64,000 bases of DNA from Vibrio metoecus (GCF_009665255.1 NZ_CP035686.1:1736001-1800000), one strand, 5' to 3'; numbered from the stretch's first letter, positions 28,208-38,070 are shown. Program-made: numbers and translations. The notes: generated from the sequence alone by a model not told the origin.

Positions 28208-28232
28208 GCTAGAGGCAACAATTGCCTCTAGC
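28208..28232. other. Strong hairpin downstream of zntA without T tract
   Basis: GCTAGAGGCAA/TTGCCTCTAGC gives an 11-bp perfect stem 29 bp past the zntA stop. Neither strand has a following T run, so it is more likely an mRNA 3'-end stabiliser or Rho-linked structure than an intrinsic terminator. Confidence 0.5.
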
Positions 28233-28260
28233 GAAAGCGGTCTTCTATTAGGAAGAGAGA

Positions 28261-30567
28261 TCATGACGGAGATCGAGAACCGAATCGGAGCAAACGTAGC
28301 GCATTCAGTGTGACCAATGCTGTCGCACCACTATCGGCAAGCACAGCGACCCACAGCCCCGTAATGCCAAGTAAGCTCGTGACCAAAAACACGGCTTTTA
28401 GACCTAATGCCAAGGTGACGTTTTGGCGAATAATCGCCAGCGTCGCCCGCGACAGTTCAATCATGCTGGCAAGCTCAACCAACCGGTTGTGGGTCAGCGC
28501 CGCATCGGCCGTTTCTAACGCCACATCCGTACCGCCGCCCATGGCAATACCAATACTGGCTTCTTTCATCGCAGGGGCATCGTTAATGCCATCGCCCACC
28601 ATGGCGACACGCTGATTCTGCGCTAACTGCTGGATATATTTCACTTTATCTTGCGGTAGTAACCCCGCACGAAAATCCATATTCAATTGGCGACCCATGG
28701 CGGCAGCACTGCGTTCGTTATCACCCGTTAGCATTAACGCATTCACACCAATTCTCTGCAGTGCTTCAACAGCTTGGCGAGCGTCTTGCCGCAAGGTATC
28801 TTGCCAAGCAATCACGCCTACGGCGCTCTCCCCTTCTAGCATCACCACCACCGTTTTACTTTCTGCTTCGAGCTGTTCTACCTGTTGGCGTACGGTTTCA
28901 GGTAATGCTATTGCAACCCGATTGGGCGCTAAAATTTGGTAAGTGACACCATTAATCCTTCCGCTAATGCCTCTTCCTACGAGCGCGGTTTTATCTTCCG
29001 CATCTGGGATCTCACAACCTGTTGCTTGTGCTTTAGCGACCAGTGATGTAGCTAATGGATGATGTGACCCCATCTCTATCGCAGCTGCTTGAGCCAATAA
29101 GCGGTTCTCGTTCCATCCCTGATAAGCAATAAGATCCGTCACTTGTGGCTTACCTTCGGTCAACGTACCGGTTTTATCAAAGGCAATGGTTTCGATTTTA
29201 CCGAGTTGTTCTAATGCGGCTCCGCCCTTAATCAAAGCACCACGACGCGCCGCAGAGGCTAAGCCTGAAGTAATGGCCGCAGGAGTTGAAATCACCAGAG
29301 CACAAGGGCAAGCAATCAGCAACAAAGCCAAGCCTCGGTAAATCCACGTTTGCCAATCGGCACCAAATGCCAACGGTGGAATCGTAATTACCGCAACAGC
29401 CACTACCATCATAAGTGGTGTGTACCAACGGCTGAATTTATCTAAGAACCGCTCCAACGGTGCTTTACGTGACTCCGCTTCCTCAATCATATGCAAAATA
29501 CGGTCGATCGCGTTTTCACCTTGTTTCGAGGTGATTTCAATCTGCACCACCTTATCCACGACCACACAACCTGCAGAAACCCGCTCCCCTGCCGTTAATT
29601 CGACAGGTAAGGATTCGCCCGTTAACGCACTGTTATCCAGACTGGCGGCGGCAAGTAAGCGCCCATCCGCAGGTAAACGACCTCCGGGAGCCACTTCAAT
29701 GACATCTCCCGGCTGTAACTGCGCGACCGGCACCGTAATACGCTGACCATTTTCAATCCGTAGCGCATTTTCAGGCACCAGAGCCATTAAGGCTTGCACT
29801 CCGCTTCGGGCGCGTGACGCGGCGTACGCTTCCAAGCGTTCACCAATCAAAAACAGTAGAAGAACCATTGCTGCTTCTAAGGTTTCCCCCAGATACAATG
29901 CGCCAATCGCCGCAACCGACATCAAGGTTTCAATCGAGAAAGGAGAACCCGATTTGCCCAGACGCCAAGCTTGCTGAATGATCGGTAATAAACCTAACAG
30001 ACAGGTAATTGTGAATATCCAACGGCTGATTTCGGCGGAATTGACTATTACTCCCACCGCCATCAAGGCTGAAATACCAATAATTCGTGCGTTTTCACTT
30101 TGCCAAAACGGTGGTTTCGTGGACTCTGCAGCCGAAGCTGTCGCACCCGTTGAACTTAAGGTAAAACCACTATTCACCACGGCTTGTTCAATGTGTCGCG
30201 CCGTCGATTCTTGGTTAAAACCCACGACCAGTTTCTGGGTAGCAAAAGTGACGTGTACCTGAGTGACATCACTCAGTTGTTTGACTGCTTTTTCAATTTT
30301 TTGCGCACAGGAAGGACAATCCATTCCCGCAATGAACCAGCTTTGCTGAAAACGTGATGAGAGCTCTGAATTTCGACGTCGCTCGGGCTCCTCATCGGAA
30401 CTTCCGCCGCCCTCAGCGCCACTGCAGCAGCTATCACCGCCACATGAAGCCACAACGTCGGCAGCACGGATTGACGCAATTTTAGGGCTTCCCGCGCAAC
30501 TTGTTTGGTGGCCAGACATAGGTTTCGTTAATGATTTTGAACGACAAGCATGGTGTTTAGTGCACAT
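28261..30567 (-). CDS. zntA: P1B-type heavy-metal ATPase, Zn/Cd/Pb exporter
   Basis: A 768-residue inner-membrane exporter. The N-terminal region is Cys/His rich (MCTKHHACRSK, CGGDSCCSG) ahead of a single HMA domain with GMDCPSCAQKIE near residue 78. The transmembrane CPC motif is in ACPCALVISTPAA, the phosphorylation motif is DKTGTLTEGKP, then the HP locus SSHHPLA-like (GSHHPLATS) and GDGINDAP. CPC plus the sequence class points to Zn/Cd/Pb rather than Cu. The ATG has AAAGGAGATG upstream. A MerR-family promoter sits 32 bp before the start. Confidence 0.93.
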   Translation of the reverse strand: MCTKHHACRSKSLTKPMSGHQTSCAGSPKIASIRAADVVASCGGDSCCSGAEGGGSSDEEPERRRNSELSSRFQQSWFIAGMDCPSCAQKIEKAVKQLSDVTQVHVTFATQKLVVGFNQESTARHIEQAVVNSGFTLSSTGATASAAESTKPPFWQSENARIIGISALMAVGVIVNSAEISRWIFTITCLLGLLPIIQQAWRLGKSGSPFSIETLMSVAAIGALYLGETLEAAMVLLLFLIGERLEAYAASRARSGVQALMALVPENALRIENGQRITVPVAQLQPGDVIEVAPGGRLPADGRLLAAASLDNSALTGESLPVELTAGERVSAGCVVVDKVVQIEITSKQGENAIDRILHMIEEAESRKAPLERFLDKFSRWYTPLMMVVAVAVITIPPLAFGADWQTWIYRGLALLLIACPCALVISTPAAITSGLASAARRGALIKGGAALEQLGKIETIAFDKTGTLTEGKPQVTDLIAYQGWNENRLLAQAAAIEMGSHHPLATSLVAKAQATGCEIPDAEDKTALVGRGISGRINGVTYQILAPNRVAIALPETVRQQVEQLEAESKTVVVMLEGESAVGVIAWQDTLRQDARQAVEALQRIGVNALMLTGDNERSAAAMGRQLNMDFRAGLLPQDKVKYIQQLAQNQRVAMVGDGINDAPAMKEASIGIAMGGGTDVALETADAALTHNRLVELASMIELSRATLAIIRQNVTLALGLKAVFLVTSLLGITGLWVAVLADSGATALVTLNALRLLRFGSRSPS

Positions 30568-30598
30568 AGTTTCATCTCCTTTTTGTGGTCTGCCGTCA

Positions 30599-30629
30599 GC
30601 TTACACCTTGGAGTTAACTTCAAGGTCAA
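30599..30629 (-). promoter_or_regulatory. ZntR-type promoter/operator of zntA
   Basis: On the minus strand TTGACC and GTAAGC are separated by 19 bp. That spacer is an imperfect dyad (CTTGAAGTTAACTCCAAG). The over-long 19-bp spacer with a centred palindrome is the hallmark of MerR/ZntR-activated metal-efflux promoters. No zntR gene is in the window. Confidence 0.75.
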
Positions 30630-30683
30630 GCTTATTGAGCAATAAGTAGCAAAAAGTTTATCGTTCAGTCACCATAACGAGAC

Positions 30684-31100
30684 TTAAACGGGATGTTGAA
30701 AACAGCTATTTAATGTTTTACTCAAAGCACGAAGAACATCACGCCGAGTGATCACCCCGACTAGCTTGCCATCCTCTATCACAGGGTACATTTTAGGTTT
30801 TCCCACTTTCATCATCGCCGCCATCTCGATAATTGAAGTGTCCGGTGACACCGACAGCACTTCGTTATGCATGCAGTCGCTAACGATATGAGTATCTTGG
30901 CAGTGATAACTGGCGTGTACCAATTTATCCAACAAATCCTGTTCGGATAAAAATCCAACCACATGCCGCTGTGCATCAATGACGGGGCCCCCCATATTGT
31001 CTGAACGCACCACTTTCTCTAACGCGGCAGTCAACGACATTTCCGGACTAAAGGTAATCGCTTGCGTGGTCATATAATCACTAACTTTCAGTGAGTTCAT
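30684..31100 (-). CDS. CBS-domain pair protein
   Basis: A 138-residue stand-alone protein of two CBS domains (about 5-62 and 70-130). VSDYMTTQAITFSPEMSLTAALEKV starts the first, and VSDCMHNEVLSVSPDTSIIEMAAMM the second; GVITRRDVLRAL ends it. CBS pairs bind adenosyl nucleotides and act as regulatory modules, but the partner is unknown. An AAGGAG site precedes the ATG. Confidence 0.85.
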   Translation of the reverse strand: MNSLKVSDYMTTQAITFSPEMSLTAALEKVVRSDNMGGPVIDAQRHVVGFLSEQDLLDKLVHASYHCQDTHIVSDCMHNEVLSVSPDTSIIEMAAMMKVGKPKMYPVIEDGKLVGVITRRDVLRALSKTLNSCFQHPV

Positions 31101-31327
31101 CCTGTTCTCCTTATGTTCACGCTCTTGTGAATCATCTTAAGTGTTGTACAAAGTGAACGATTTATCCTGTCTCATTTCTTAACTCAATCGCACAATATCA
31201 AAACGATCTCATCCTTTCTTATGAACATTAGGTTTAATTAATAAAAGTAATACATGGCCCATATTCGTTCACGATAAGATCATCTATAAATAAAGTAATA
31301 CGTAATCACTCAATAGGGATCGAGTCG

Positions 31328-32302
31328 GTGACTTCTATTTTCTCCTCGACGATTATTGCTAACCCTGAAATTCTGCAGTTTATTTTCCAATCACTGCCTG
31401 AACCTACCTTTCTGCTCAATAAACAAGGTGTCTATTTAGAAGCATGGGGAGGCACTGACAGTGAACGCCACCATAATCCCTCTTACTTAGTGGGTTTAAA
31501 TCAGTATGACGTACTCCCCGCAGCACAAGCGGCTTGGTTTACCGAGGTGATTGTTGAGTCAATCGAACAAAATTGTGCTAAAGAGTTGGAATATGAAGTC
31601 GACCCAACTCAGTTGCCTTGCTTTCAGCATGTTCCAGGACCTACCGACAAGCAGTATTTTTCTGCGTTAGTGATCCCGTTACCGGGCACGGAAATGGTGC
31701 TATGGACAATACGTAACATCTCCGATTACAAGCACACGGTTGAAAAACTCGCACAGCATCAGTTGGAGTTGGAACACCTAACGCATATGGACCATCTCAC
31801 CCAAGTGTATAACCGCTATGCGATGGATTCATTACTACCGCAAGCTCTTGATATTGCAAGACTGGATAAGATGAGCGCCGCCATACTGATGATCGATATC
31901 GATTGTTTTAAAGAGTACAACGATGGGTATGGTCATATTCAAGGTGATGAGGTTCTGCGTAAAATCAGCCAAACGTTACGCCGATGGAAATCCAACCTTG
32001 AACTCTGTTTCCGTTACGGAGGAGATGAGTTTCTGATTTTTATGACAGGTGCGAATATCGAACTGTGCCAACAGCGCGCTGAAGAATTAATGGGGATGAT
32101 CGCGAATTTGCACATCCCACATCACAGTTCAAGAGTCTCAGATCACGTGACGATCACGATAGGCATTCGTCACTGTGACTTGATAGAGCGAGAAATGACG
32201 GCCGAAAAACTGGTTTCTGTTGCCGATAAGGCCCTTTTTCATGCTAAACATCAGCAACGTGGCACGATTCATATGTTCAGTAGTACGACTTGGCATGAAT
32301 AA
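31328..32302 (+). CDS. PAS-GGDEF diguanylate cyclase
   Basis: A 324-residue predicted soluble c-di-GMP synthase. A PAS-like domain spans about residues 10-130 (FQSLPEPTFLLNKQGVYLEAWGG). A linker helix (KLAQHQLELEHLTHMDHLTQVYNR) leads into a GGDEF domain with the intact active site RYGGDEFLIFM near 235. The inhibitory RxxD site is not present at the usual place upstream (KSNL), so product inhibition at that site is unlikely. The start is GTG with a modest AGGG site. It ends 9 bp from the convergent moaE. Confidence 0.88.
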   Translation: MTSIFSSTIIANPEILQFIFQSLPEPTFLLNKQGVYLEAWGGTDSERHHNPSYLVGLNQYDVLPAAQAAWFTEVIVESIEQNCAKELEYEVDPTQLPCFQHVPGPTDKQYFSALVIPLPGTEMVLWTIRNISDYKHTVEKLAQHQLELEHLTHMDHLTQVYNRYAMDSLLPQALDIARLDKMSAAILMIDIDCFKEYNDGYGHIQGDEVLRKISQTLRRWKSNLELCFRYGGDEFLIFMTGANIELCQQRAEELMGMIANLHIPHHSSRVSDHVTITIGIRHCDLIEREMTAEKLVSVADKALFHAKHQQRGTIHMFSSTTWHE

Positions 32303-32311
32303 CCGTAACAG

Positions 32312-32773
32312 TTATTCACCTTTCTCCCAACGCTGCGCGGCTTGATGATCGCTATCACGTGAATCGATCCAGCGGCTCTCTTCCGTCGTCAGCTCTTTTT
32401 TCCAAAATGGCGCGCGAGTTTTCAAGTAATCCATGATGAATTCGCACGCTTCAAAGGCTGCATTTCGATGCGCACTAGTCACACCAACCAACACAATTTG
32501 ATCGCCACTGAGCATGTCGCCCACCCGGTGAATCACCCGAACGCGCTGCAGAGGCCAACGCTCTTCCGCCATATCGCAAATCTCCAACAAGGATTTTTCC
32601 GTCATCCCCGGATAATGCTCAAGGTGCAGCCCCACCACATTATCACCCAAGTTCATATCTCGAACCTTGCCGACGAAAGTCACCACAGCGCCCGCCTGAG
32701 TCCCTTGCGCTAAAGCTTCGTATTCTTGAGCAACAGAGAAATCTTCCGTTTGTACCGATACGCGATGATCCAT
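32312..32773 (-). CDS. moaE: Molybdopterin synthase large subunit
   Basis: A 153-residue MoaE, which with MoaD transfers sulfur to precursor Z. GAVVTFVGKVRDMNLGD near residues 31-47, LEHYPGMTEKSLLEI and HRVGDMLSGDQIVLVGVTSAHRNAAFEACEFIMDYLKTRAPFWK (active-site lysines) are seen. It is the last gene of the moaABCDE run and starts 1 base after moaD ends. Confidence 0.96.
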   Translation of the reverse strand: MDHRVSVQTEDFSVAQEYEALAQGTQAGAVVTFVGKVRDMNLGDNVVGLHLEHYPGMTEKSLLEICDMAEERWPLQRVRVIHRVGDMLSGDQIVLVGVTSAHRNAAFEACEFIMDYLKTRAPFWKKELTTEESRWIDSRDSDHQAAQRWEKGE

Positions 32774-32774
32774 A

Positions 32775-33020
32775 TTAACCCCCCGTCACTGGCGGGAAGA
32801 AGGCCACTTCATCACCTTCTTGTAACGGCGTATCAAGTGGCACAATGGATTGGTTGACAGCAGCCAGCAGCTTGCCCGGCTCTAAAGCCAAATCCCACTT
32901 ACCCGCTTGCTGCACCAAATGCTGACGCAAAGCTTCTACACTCGAAAAATGCTCATCTACGGTAAGGCTATCGCAACCGACTAACTCTCGGGTTTGCGCA
33001 AAAAACAGTACCTTAATCAT
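32775..33020 (-). CDS. moaD: Molybdopterin synthase small subunit
   Basis: An 81-residue ubiquitin-fold sulfur carrier ending in PPVTGG; the terminal Gly-Gly is needed for thiocarboxylation. It overlaps the moaC stop by 4 bases (ATGA). Confidence 0.95.
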   Translation of the reverse strand: MIKVLFFAQTRELVGCDSLTVDEHFSSVEALRQHLVQQAGKWDLALEPGKLLAAVNQSIVPLDTPLQEGDEVAFFPPVTGG

Positions 33021-33499
33021 GCATCCACCTTAAAGTGCCCTGATTTTCCGCCCGATTTTTCAAGCAACCGAACATTCTCAATCACAATATCTTTCTGTAC
33101 CGCTTTGCACATGTCGTAAATAGTGAGCGCAGCAACCGATGTGGCGGTCAAGGCTTCCATCTCAACACCGGTTTTACCGCTGAGTTTACACAGTGATTCA
33201 ATGCGTACACTGTTTTGCTCTGGCAAGGCTTCAAGCTGTACTTCTACTTTAGAAAGCAGCAGCGGGTGACAAAGCGGGATCAGCTCCCACGTACGTTTCG
33301 CGGCTTGAATGCCCGCAATACGCGCCGTGGCAAATACGTCCCCTTTATGGTGCTGACCAGAGAGAATCAGTTGCAGCGTTTCGGGTGCCATGCGCACATA
33401 GGCCTCGGCACGAGCTTCACGAACCGTGTCAGCTTTATTCGACACGTCCACCATATTGGCTTCACCTGAAGCATTAATGTGAGTGAGTTGACTCATCAA
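33017..33499 (-). CDS. moaC: Cyclic pyranopterin monophosphate synthase
   Basis: A 160-residue MoaC acting after Moa[19 protein letters not shown] at the N-terminus, [20 protein letters not shown] in the middle and [26 protein letters not shown] near 115-140 are the family motifs. It overlaps moaD by 4 bases. Confidence 0.96.
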   Translation of the reverse strand: MMSQLTHINASGEANMVDVSNKADTVREARAEAYVRMAPETLQLILSGQHHKGDVFATARIAGIQAAKRTWELIPLCHPLLLSKVEVQLEALPEQNSVRIESLCKLSGKTGVEMEALTATSVAALTIYDMCKAVQKDIVIENVRLLEKSGGKSGHFKVDA

Positions 33500-33506
33500 A
33501 CCTCCC

Positions 33507-34019
33507 TTATACCGTTAGGTGCGGCATAAAGTTACATGGGCGATGGGAAGCATCCAATTGCTGTTTAATGATTTTTGTCCAACCTGTGCGGCATGCACCC
33601 GTTGAACCCGGCATAGCAAAAATCACCGTGTGGTTAGCAAAACCCGCTACCGCACGCGACTGAATGGTCGAGGTACCGATCTCTTCAAAAGAGACCATTC
33701 GGAACAGTTCACCGAAGCCTTCAACTTCTTTATCAAACAGAGGCTTAAGCGCCTCAGGTGTGCTGTCACGTGAGGTAAACCCTGTACCGCCAGTGATCAA
33801 AATTGCTTGGATGGTTTCATCCGCAATCCACTGTGAAACTACCGCACGGATTTTGTACATATCGTCAATCACGATCTGTTTATCCGCCAGTTTATGACCC
33901 GCTTCTTGCAGCTGCTCAGCCAAGTAACGACCTGAGGTATCGTTTTCTTCCGTACGAGTATCTGACACCGTTAAAACGGCGATGTTTGCTGCTTGAAATT
34001 TGCTTTCTGCGTGACCCAT
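33507..34019 (-). CDS. moaB: MoaB family molybdenum cofactor protein
   Basis: A 170-residue MoaB/MogA-fold protein. [19 protein letters not shown] near residue 92 and [18 protein letters not shown] near 135 form the molybdopterin-binding site. E. coli MoaB is dispensable, and its role in molybdate insertion is debated. It lies 7 bp ahead of moaC. Confidence 0.94.
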   Translation of the reverse strand: MGHAESKFQAANIAVLTVSDTRTEENDTSGRYLAEQLQEAGHKLADKQIVIDDMYKIRAVVSQWIADETIQAILITGGTGFTSRDSTPEALKPLFDKEVEGFGELFRMVSFEEIGTSTIQSRAVAGFANHTVIFAMPGSTGACRTGWTKIIKQQLDASHRPCNFMPHLTV

Positions 34020-34078
34020 TTGTTCACCTTTTAAAAATGGTTAAACCTCAATAGTGAGGTCAAATTATCGGTAGAAAC

Positions 34079-35068
34079 TCAGCCGCCAATCGAGGCTAAA
34101 TGCGGCGTGACACCCGAGTTTCCATCATGCAGGAAGTGGGTTTCCGCCTTGTTTTGCAACTGAGTTTGAATTCGTTCAATCAATGCGTTTTCTTGGTGAT
34201 CTTCTTGCAAAAGATCGCGCAAATCTATCCCTTGTTCGCCAAATAAGCAGAGATGCAGTTTGCCGAGCGCCGACACACGCAGGCGGTTACAACTGCTACA
34301 AAAGTTCTTTTCATAAGGCATGATGAGGCCTATCTCGCCTTGGTAATCCGGGTGGATAAACACCTGTGCAGGGCCATCGTTATCCGCTCTGGCTTTGAGT
34401 AGCCAACCGTTACCAAGCAGATAGTCACGGATTGACGCGCCTGAGACATGATGGCGAGTAAATAACTCGTCCATTTCTCCGGTCTGCATCAATTCAATAA
34501 AACGCAGTTGGATGGGGCGGGTTTTAATCCACGCCATAAATGTAGGGAGCTCAAGGTGGTTCAGATTTTTCATCAGCACCACGTTGACTTTGACTTGCTC
34601 GAAACCGACCTCAAACGCGCGATCAATACCGGACATCACTTGCTGGAAACGGTTTTCACCTGTGATTTGCGCGAACATACGCGGATCTAAACTATCCACG
34701 CTGACATTCAGTTGCGTCAACCCCGCATCACGCCACTCACCAATATGTTTCGCTAAACGATAGCCATTGGTGGTGGTAGCGACTTTCTGAATGCCGGGAG
34801 TTTGCGCTATGGTATGAATGATTTCGCCAAAATCTTTGCGCAGCGAAGGTTCACCGCCGGTGATTCTCACCTTTGAGGTGCCGCAATGGGCAAACGCATT
34901 CACCACTCGGCGAATTTCATTCACAGCCAAAAATGAGGTAGGACGATCCACCAATGGCTTATAGCCATCAGGTAAGCAATAGGTACATTTGAAATTACAA
35001 ACGTCAGTTATGGATAGACGTAAGTAGTAAAACCTACGTTGAAATCTGTCTTCGAATTGTTGCGCCAC
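34079..35068 (-). CDS. moaA: GTP 3',8-cyclase MoaA
   Basis: A 329-residue radical-SAM enzyme for the first step of molybdenum-cofactor synthesis. The SAM cluster motif CNFKCTYC is near residue 24, and a second Fe-S site is in [12 protein letters not shown]...HLCLFG. The C-terminus is the required GG (ASIGG). A TTG five codons upstream (35083) is in frame, but GTG 35068 has AAAGG 6 nt before it and gives the same length as E. coli MoaA, so I prefer GTG. Confidence 0.94.
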   Translation of the reverse strand: MAQQFEDRFQRRFYYLRLSITDVCNFKCTYCLPDGYKPLVDRPTSFLAVNEIRRVVNAFAHCGTSKVRITGGEPSLRKDFGEIIHTIAQTPGIQKVATTTNGYRLAKHIGEWRDAGLTQLNVSVDSLDPRMFAQITGENRFQQVMSGIDRAFEVGFEQVKVNVVLMKNLNHLELPTFMAWIKTRPIQLRFIELMQTGEMDELFTRHHVSGASIRDYLLGNGWLLKARADNDGPAQVFIHPDYQGEIGLIMPYEKNFCSSCNRLRVSALGKLHLCLFGEQGIDLRDLLQEDHQENALIERIQTQLQNKAETHFLHDGNSGVTPHLASIGG

Positions 35069-35084
35069 AGAACACCTTTCCAAA

Positions 35085-35220
35085 TACGGGAGGCAAAATC
35101 ATTTCCAATCCTGCCCTTGTGACATTCTGCCACTGGCTTACAACGCATATTTACAGGTTTAAACTTAGCGCGGTAAGCTCGGAGTTAAGGCCAAGCAGTA
35201 CGATGTTTCCATCTCTTTAG
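35085..35220 (-). ncRNA. Probable molybdenum-cofactor (MOCO) riboswitch
   Basis: The 300-bp leader of moaA on the minus strand contains a GATG-GAAA-CATC hairpin with a GNRA loop. The conserved-looking GGCCTTAACTCCGAGC and CCTCCCG segments follow, the latter just ahead of the start region. Location and these pieces fit the Moco RNA motif known upstream of moaA in gamma-proteobacteria. The ends are approximate and no covariance model was run. Confidence 0.55.
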
Positions 35221-35368
35221 CTCAGGCTGCTGGTAAAATACTTAATAATTGTATGTGATTCTAGCCTTAACGAGAAAAAAATGATGACCTTGCGGAAATT
35301 AGCCCTAAATAGGTACTCATTGTGAATGAAGTTCGTTAAATTGCTGCAGGTTATGAAAAAATAAGAAG

Positions 35369-36271
35369 ATGCTCATGTCTCTATACGAAAACAAGAAAGT
35401 CGTCGCCATTGGCGGCGGCCATGGTTTGGGACGCATGTTGGCGGCGCTCAAAGTGTTTGGCTCCAATGCCACCGGCATAGTCACCACCACAGATAATGGT
35501 GGCTCAACAGGACGTATTCGTCACTGCCAAGGTGGGATTGCTTGGGGTGATACCCGCAACTGCATCAACCAGTTGATTACCGAGCCGTCCATCAGTTCGA
35601 TGATGTTCGAATACCGCTTTAAAGGGGCTGGAGAGCTCAACGGCCACAACTTGGGCAACCTGATGCTCACCGCTTTGGACAACCTTTCTGTACGTCCGCT
35701 GGATGCGATTAATCTTATTCGTAACATGCTTAAAGTTGATGTGAATATTCTGCCGATGTCTGAGCATCCCTCTGATCTTGCTGCTCTTTCAATGGATGGG
35801 AAATGGGTAACGGGCGAAACCAGCGTTGACGAAATGACGCAAGATTTGCGAAGACTCGATCTTGCACCTGAAGTCCCCGCCACCAAAGAAGCAATCACTG
35901 CGATTCAAGAAGCGGACTGCGTGATCCTCGGCCCCGGTAGTTTCTTAACCAGCATCATGCCACCGCTTCTGTTACCAGAATTGGGTAAAGCGATTGCACG
36001 CAATCAAAAGGCTAAAGTGATTTTTGTGGAGAACCTTTCACCAGAATATGGTCCAGCAGGAAGAATGAGCCTAGAGCAGAAGTTGGAGTGGTGTGAAAGA
36101 GCGTGTCAGGGACGCAAAATTGATGTAGTGCTAGGTCATCACCCTCATTCGGATCTGCAAGGGCAATGGAATTTTGTTACCCGAGATTTGGCCTCTGCCA
36201 ACCGTGACTGGCGTCATGATCGGCAGAAGCTGAGACAAGCGATTGAAGAGCAGTTAATCGACGAGCTCTGA
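35369..36271 (+). CDS. YvcK/YbhK family (CofD-like) protein
   Basis: A 300-residue protein with the N-terminal motif VVAIGGGHGLGRMLAALK and TTTDNGGSTGRIR near residue 45. GHNLGNLMLTAL and ILGPGSFLTSIMPPLL are also characteristic. The family binds UDP-sugars and supports growth on gluconeogenic carbon and cell morphology in other bacteria. The first ATG is used; a second ATG two codons later is equally possible. The last 18 bases overlap the 3' end of luxU on the opposite strand. Confidence 0.9.
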   Translation: MLMSLYENKKVVAIGGGHGLGRMLAALKVFGSNATGIVTTTDNGGSTGRIRHCQGGIAWGDTRNCINQLITEPSISSMMFEYRFKGAGELNGHNLGNLMLTALDNLSVRPLDAINLIRNMLKVDVNILPMSEHPSDLAALSMDGKWVTGETSVDEMTQDLRRLDLAPEVPATKEAITAIQEADCVILGPGSFLTSIMPPLLLPELGKAIARNQKAKVIFVENLSPEYGPAGRMSLEQKLEWCERACQGRKIDVVLGHHPHSDLQGQWNFVTRDLASANRDWRHDRQKLRQAIEEQLIDEL

Positions 36272-36595
36272 GTAACATTGATGCGTCTGTTTCAACAAAT
36301 CGAGCATCAGTGTGACTTCTAGCGAGATGTCCAGCATCTCGCCAGATTTGGCTCGGCTATCCAATTCAATCGCTTTGGCACACAAGCGGTCTGCGCCAAA
36401 ACTAGCCGCGCTACTTTTCAGTGCGTGGCTGATTTCTTTTAGATACGCCAATTTATCGGCTACAGCTTCACTCACTAGCCTAATCTGATAATCGTTCAAT
36501 TCACCAAGAAAAATGTTGACCAGTATGGGGACATTCTCTTCGCCAATTTCTTTGGCAAGCAAATCAATTTTGCTCTGGTTAATCCATTCACTCAT
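36254..36595 (-). CDS. luxU: Phosphorelay protein LuxU
   Basis: A 113-residue histidine phosphotransfer protein of the quorum-sensing relay, between the LuxQ/CqsS-type sensors and LuxO. The phospho-acceptor is His57 within ISHALKSSAASFGA. All-helical composition and length fit the family. It starts 3 bp after luxO and is certainly in its operon. Its 3' end overlaps the convergent yvcK-like gene by 18 bp. Confidence 0.96.
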   Translation of the reverse strand: MSEWINQSKIDLLAKEIGEENVPILVNIFLGELNDYQIRLVSEAVADKLAYLKEISHALKSSAASFGADRLCAKAIELDSRAKSGEMLDISLEVTLMLDLLKQTHQCYSELVD

Positions 36596-36598
36596 CGC

Positions 36599-38008
36599 TT
36601 ACCGCTCCCTCTCTTTTTCTTGAACTTTTTCATTCCAAGCTTGCAGCTTGCGATAAATGGTTGAAGGACTGACATCCAGATAGGTCGCGGCGCGGGGGAT
36701 ATTACCATCACAAGCTTCAATGGCTTGCTCAATAGCTTGTTTCTCAGTCATCCACAATGGAAAAATTTCATGCACCGACACTTTGTTTTCATGGGCGAGC
36801 GGTAAAGCTCGATTGATCGGTGCTGGCATTTGGTTTAGTGGTGGTGGGAGCATATCTAACGTGATTTCACGGCCTTCATTCAGTACCACGACATTACGCA
36901 AAACGTTTTGTAGCTGGCGCACGTTACCCGGCCACTCGTAGTGACGGAAGCGCTCGACCACTTCGGCCGACAAGCGGACGAAATCTTTCCCCTCTTCTTT
37001 GGACATAAAACCAAGCAGCGAGTAGGCAATCTCAATCACATCATCACCACGCTCGCGCAATGGCGGTAAGTGCAGAGGGATCACATATAAGCGGTAATAC
37101 AAGTCTTCACGAAAACGGCCTTCTTGCACCTCTTTCCATGGGTCACGGTTGGTCGCACACACAAAGCGCACATCCACGCTTTTCATTTTCGATGAGCCGA
37201 CTTTTTGGAAGGTTCCGGTTTGGATGAAGCGCAGCAGTTTGGTCTGTAAATCCAAATCCATTTCGCACAATTCATCCAAAAACAGTGTGCCACCATCAGC
37301 GGCTTCCGCAGCGCCTTGGCGTTCAGTCGCCGCACCGGTAAAAGCGCCTTTGACGTGGCCGAACAACTCACTTTCAATCAGATCTTTCGGGATCGCGGCG
37401 CAGTTAATGGCAATAAACGGTTTATCGCCACGTTTACTCGCAGCGTGAATCGCCTCCGCGCACACTTCCTTACCGGTACCACTTTCACCCGTAATAAAAA
37501 TACTCGCTTTACTGCTCGCCGCTGAGTCTATTGTGCGATAGACCGCTTGCATGGTTTGGCTACTTCCGATAAAGCCTTGATAGTTCTGATTTTTATTATC
37601 GACATCGTTTTTGAGTTTCGACGCTTTACGGATCGCATTATTCACCGTTACGCGTAGACGATCCGCTTCACAAGGCTTAATCAAAAAGTCTTGAGCGCCG
37701 TGGCGCATCGCTTCAACCGCTGTATCAATTGAACCGTGCGCCGTCATGAACACGATAGGCACATCCGGTGATTTTTCTTTTACCGCATGCAGGACATCCA
37801 TCCCCGTCATATCCGGTAAACGTAAATCGAGCAGGATCAGATCCGGCTCACGACGACTGATGCTTTCAATTGCATCGCGCCCTGTGCCGACGATATTGAT
37901 ATCAATATCCAACGGGGTGAGATAGGAGCGATACAACGCCGCCACCGACGCTGTATCTTCTACCATGAGTAAGTATTTTGCTTTCTGCAAAGATTGATGT
38001 TGTTGCAT
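36599..38008 (-). CDS. luxO: Quorum-sensing sigma-54 activator LuxO
   Basis: A 469-residue NtrC-type response regulator. The receiver domain has phospho-acceptor D61 ([11 protein letters not shown]), which is D47 if translation starts at the internal ATG ending at 37966 (MVEDTASV). The AAA+ domain shows GESGTGKE, the sigma-54 contact GAFTGA and [12 protein letters not shown] Fis-type HTH lies at the C-terminus ([28 protein letters not shown]). When phosphorylated it activates qrr genes with sigma-54. Its promoter region is shared with qrr1. Confidence 0.97.
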   Translation of the reverse strand: MQQHQSLQKAKYLLMVEDTASVAALYRSYLTPLDIDINIVGTGRDAIESISRREPDLILLDLRLPDMTGMDVLHAVKEKSPDVPIVFMTAHGSIDTAVEAMRHGAQDFLIKPCEADRLRVTVNNAIRKASKLKNDVDNKNQNYQGFIGSSQTMQAVYRTIDSAASSKASIFITGESGTGKEVCAEAIHAASKRGDKPFIAINCAAIPKDLIESELFGHVKGAFTGAATERQGAAEAADGGTLFLDELCEMDLDLQTKLLRFIQTGTFQKVGSSKMKSVDVRFVCATNRDPWKEVQEGRFREDLYYRLYVIPLHLPPLRERGDDVIEIAYSLLGFMSKEEGKDFVRLSAEVVERFRHYEWPGNVRQLQNVLRNVVVLNEGREITLDMLPPPLNQMPAPINRALPLAHENKVSVHEIFPLWMTEKQAIEQAIEACDGNIPRAATYLDVSPSTIYRKLQAWNEKVQEKERER

Positions 38009-38026
38009 AGCCTAGCCATTATTGTT

Positions 38027-38070
38027 TTGCATTTTGCTGTAATAATTGCATTTGGAATTGCATTTTGCAA
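38027..38070. promoter_or_regulatory. Three LuxO-like boxes between luxO and qrr1
   Basis: TTGCATTTTGCTG (38027), TTGCATTTGGAAT (38046) and the full palindrome TTGCATTTTGCAA (38058-38070) are closely spaced. They lie 60-130 bp upstream of the qrr1 start and just upstream of luxO, fitting activation of qrr1 and autorepression of luxO. Binding is inferred from the known LuxO recognition pattern. Confidence 0.75.
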
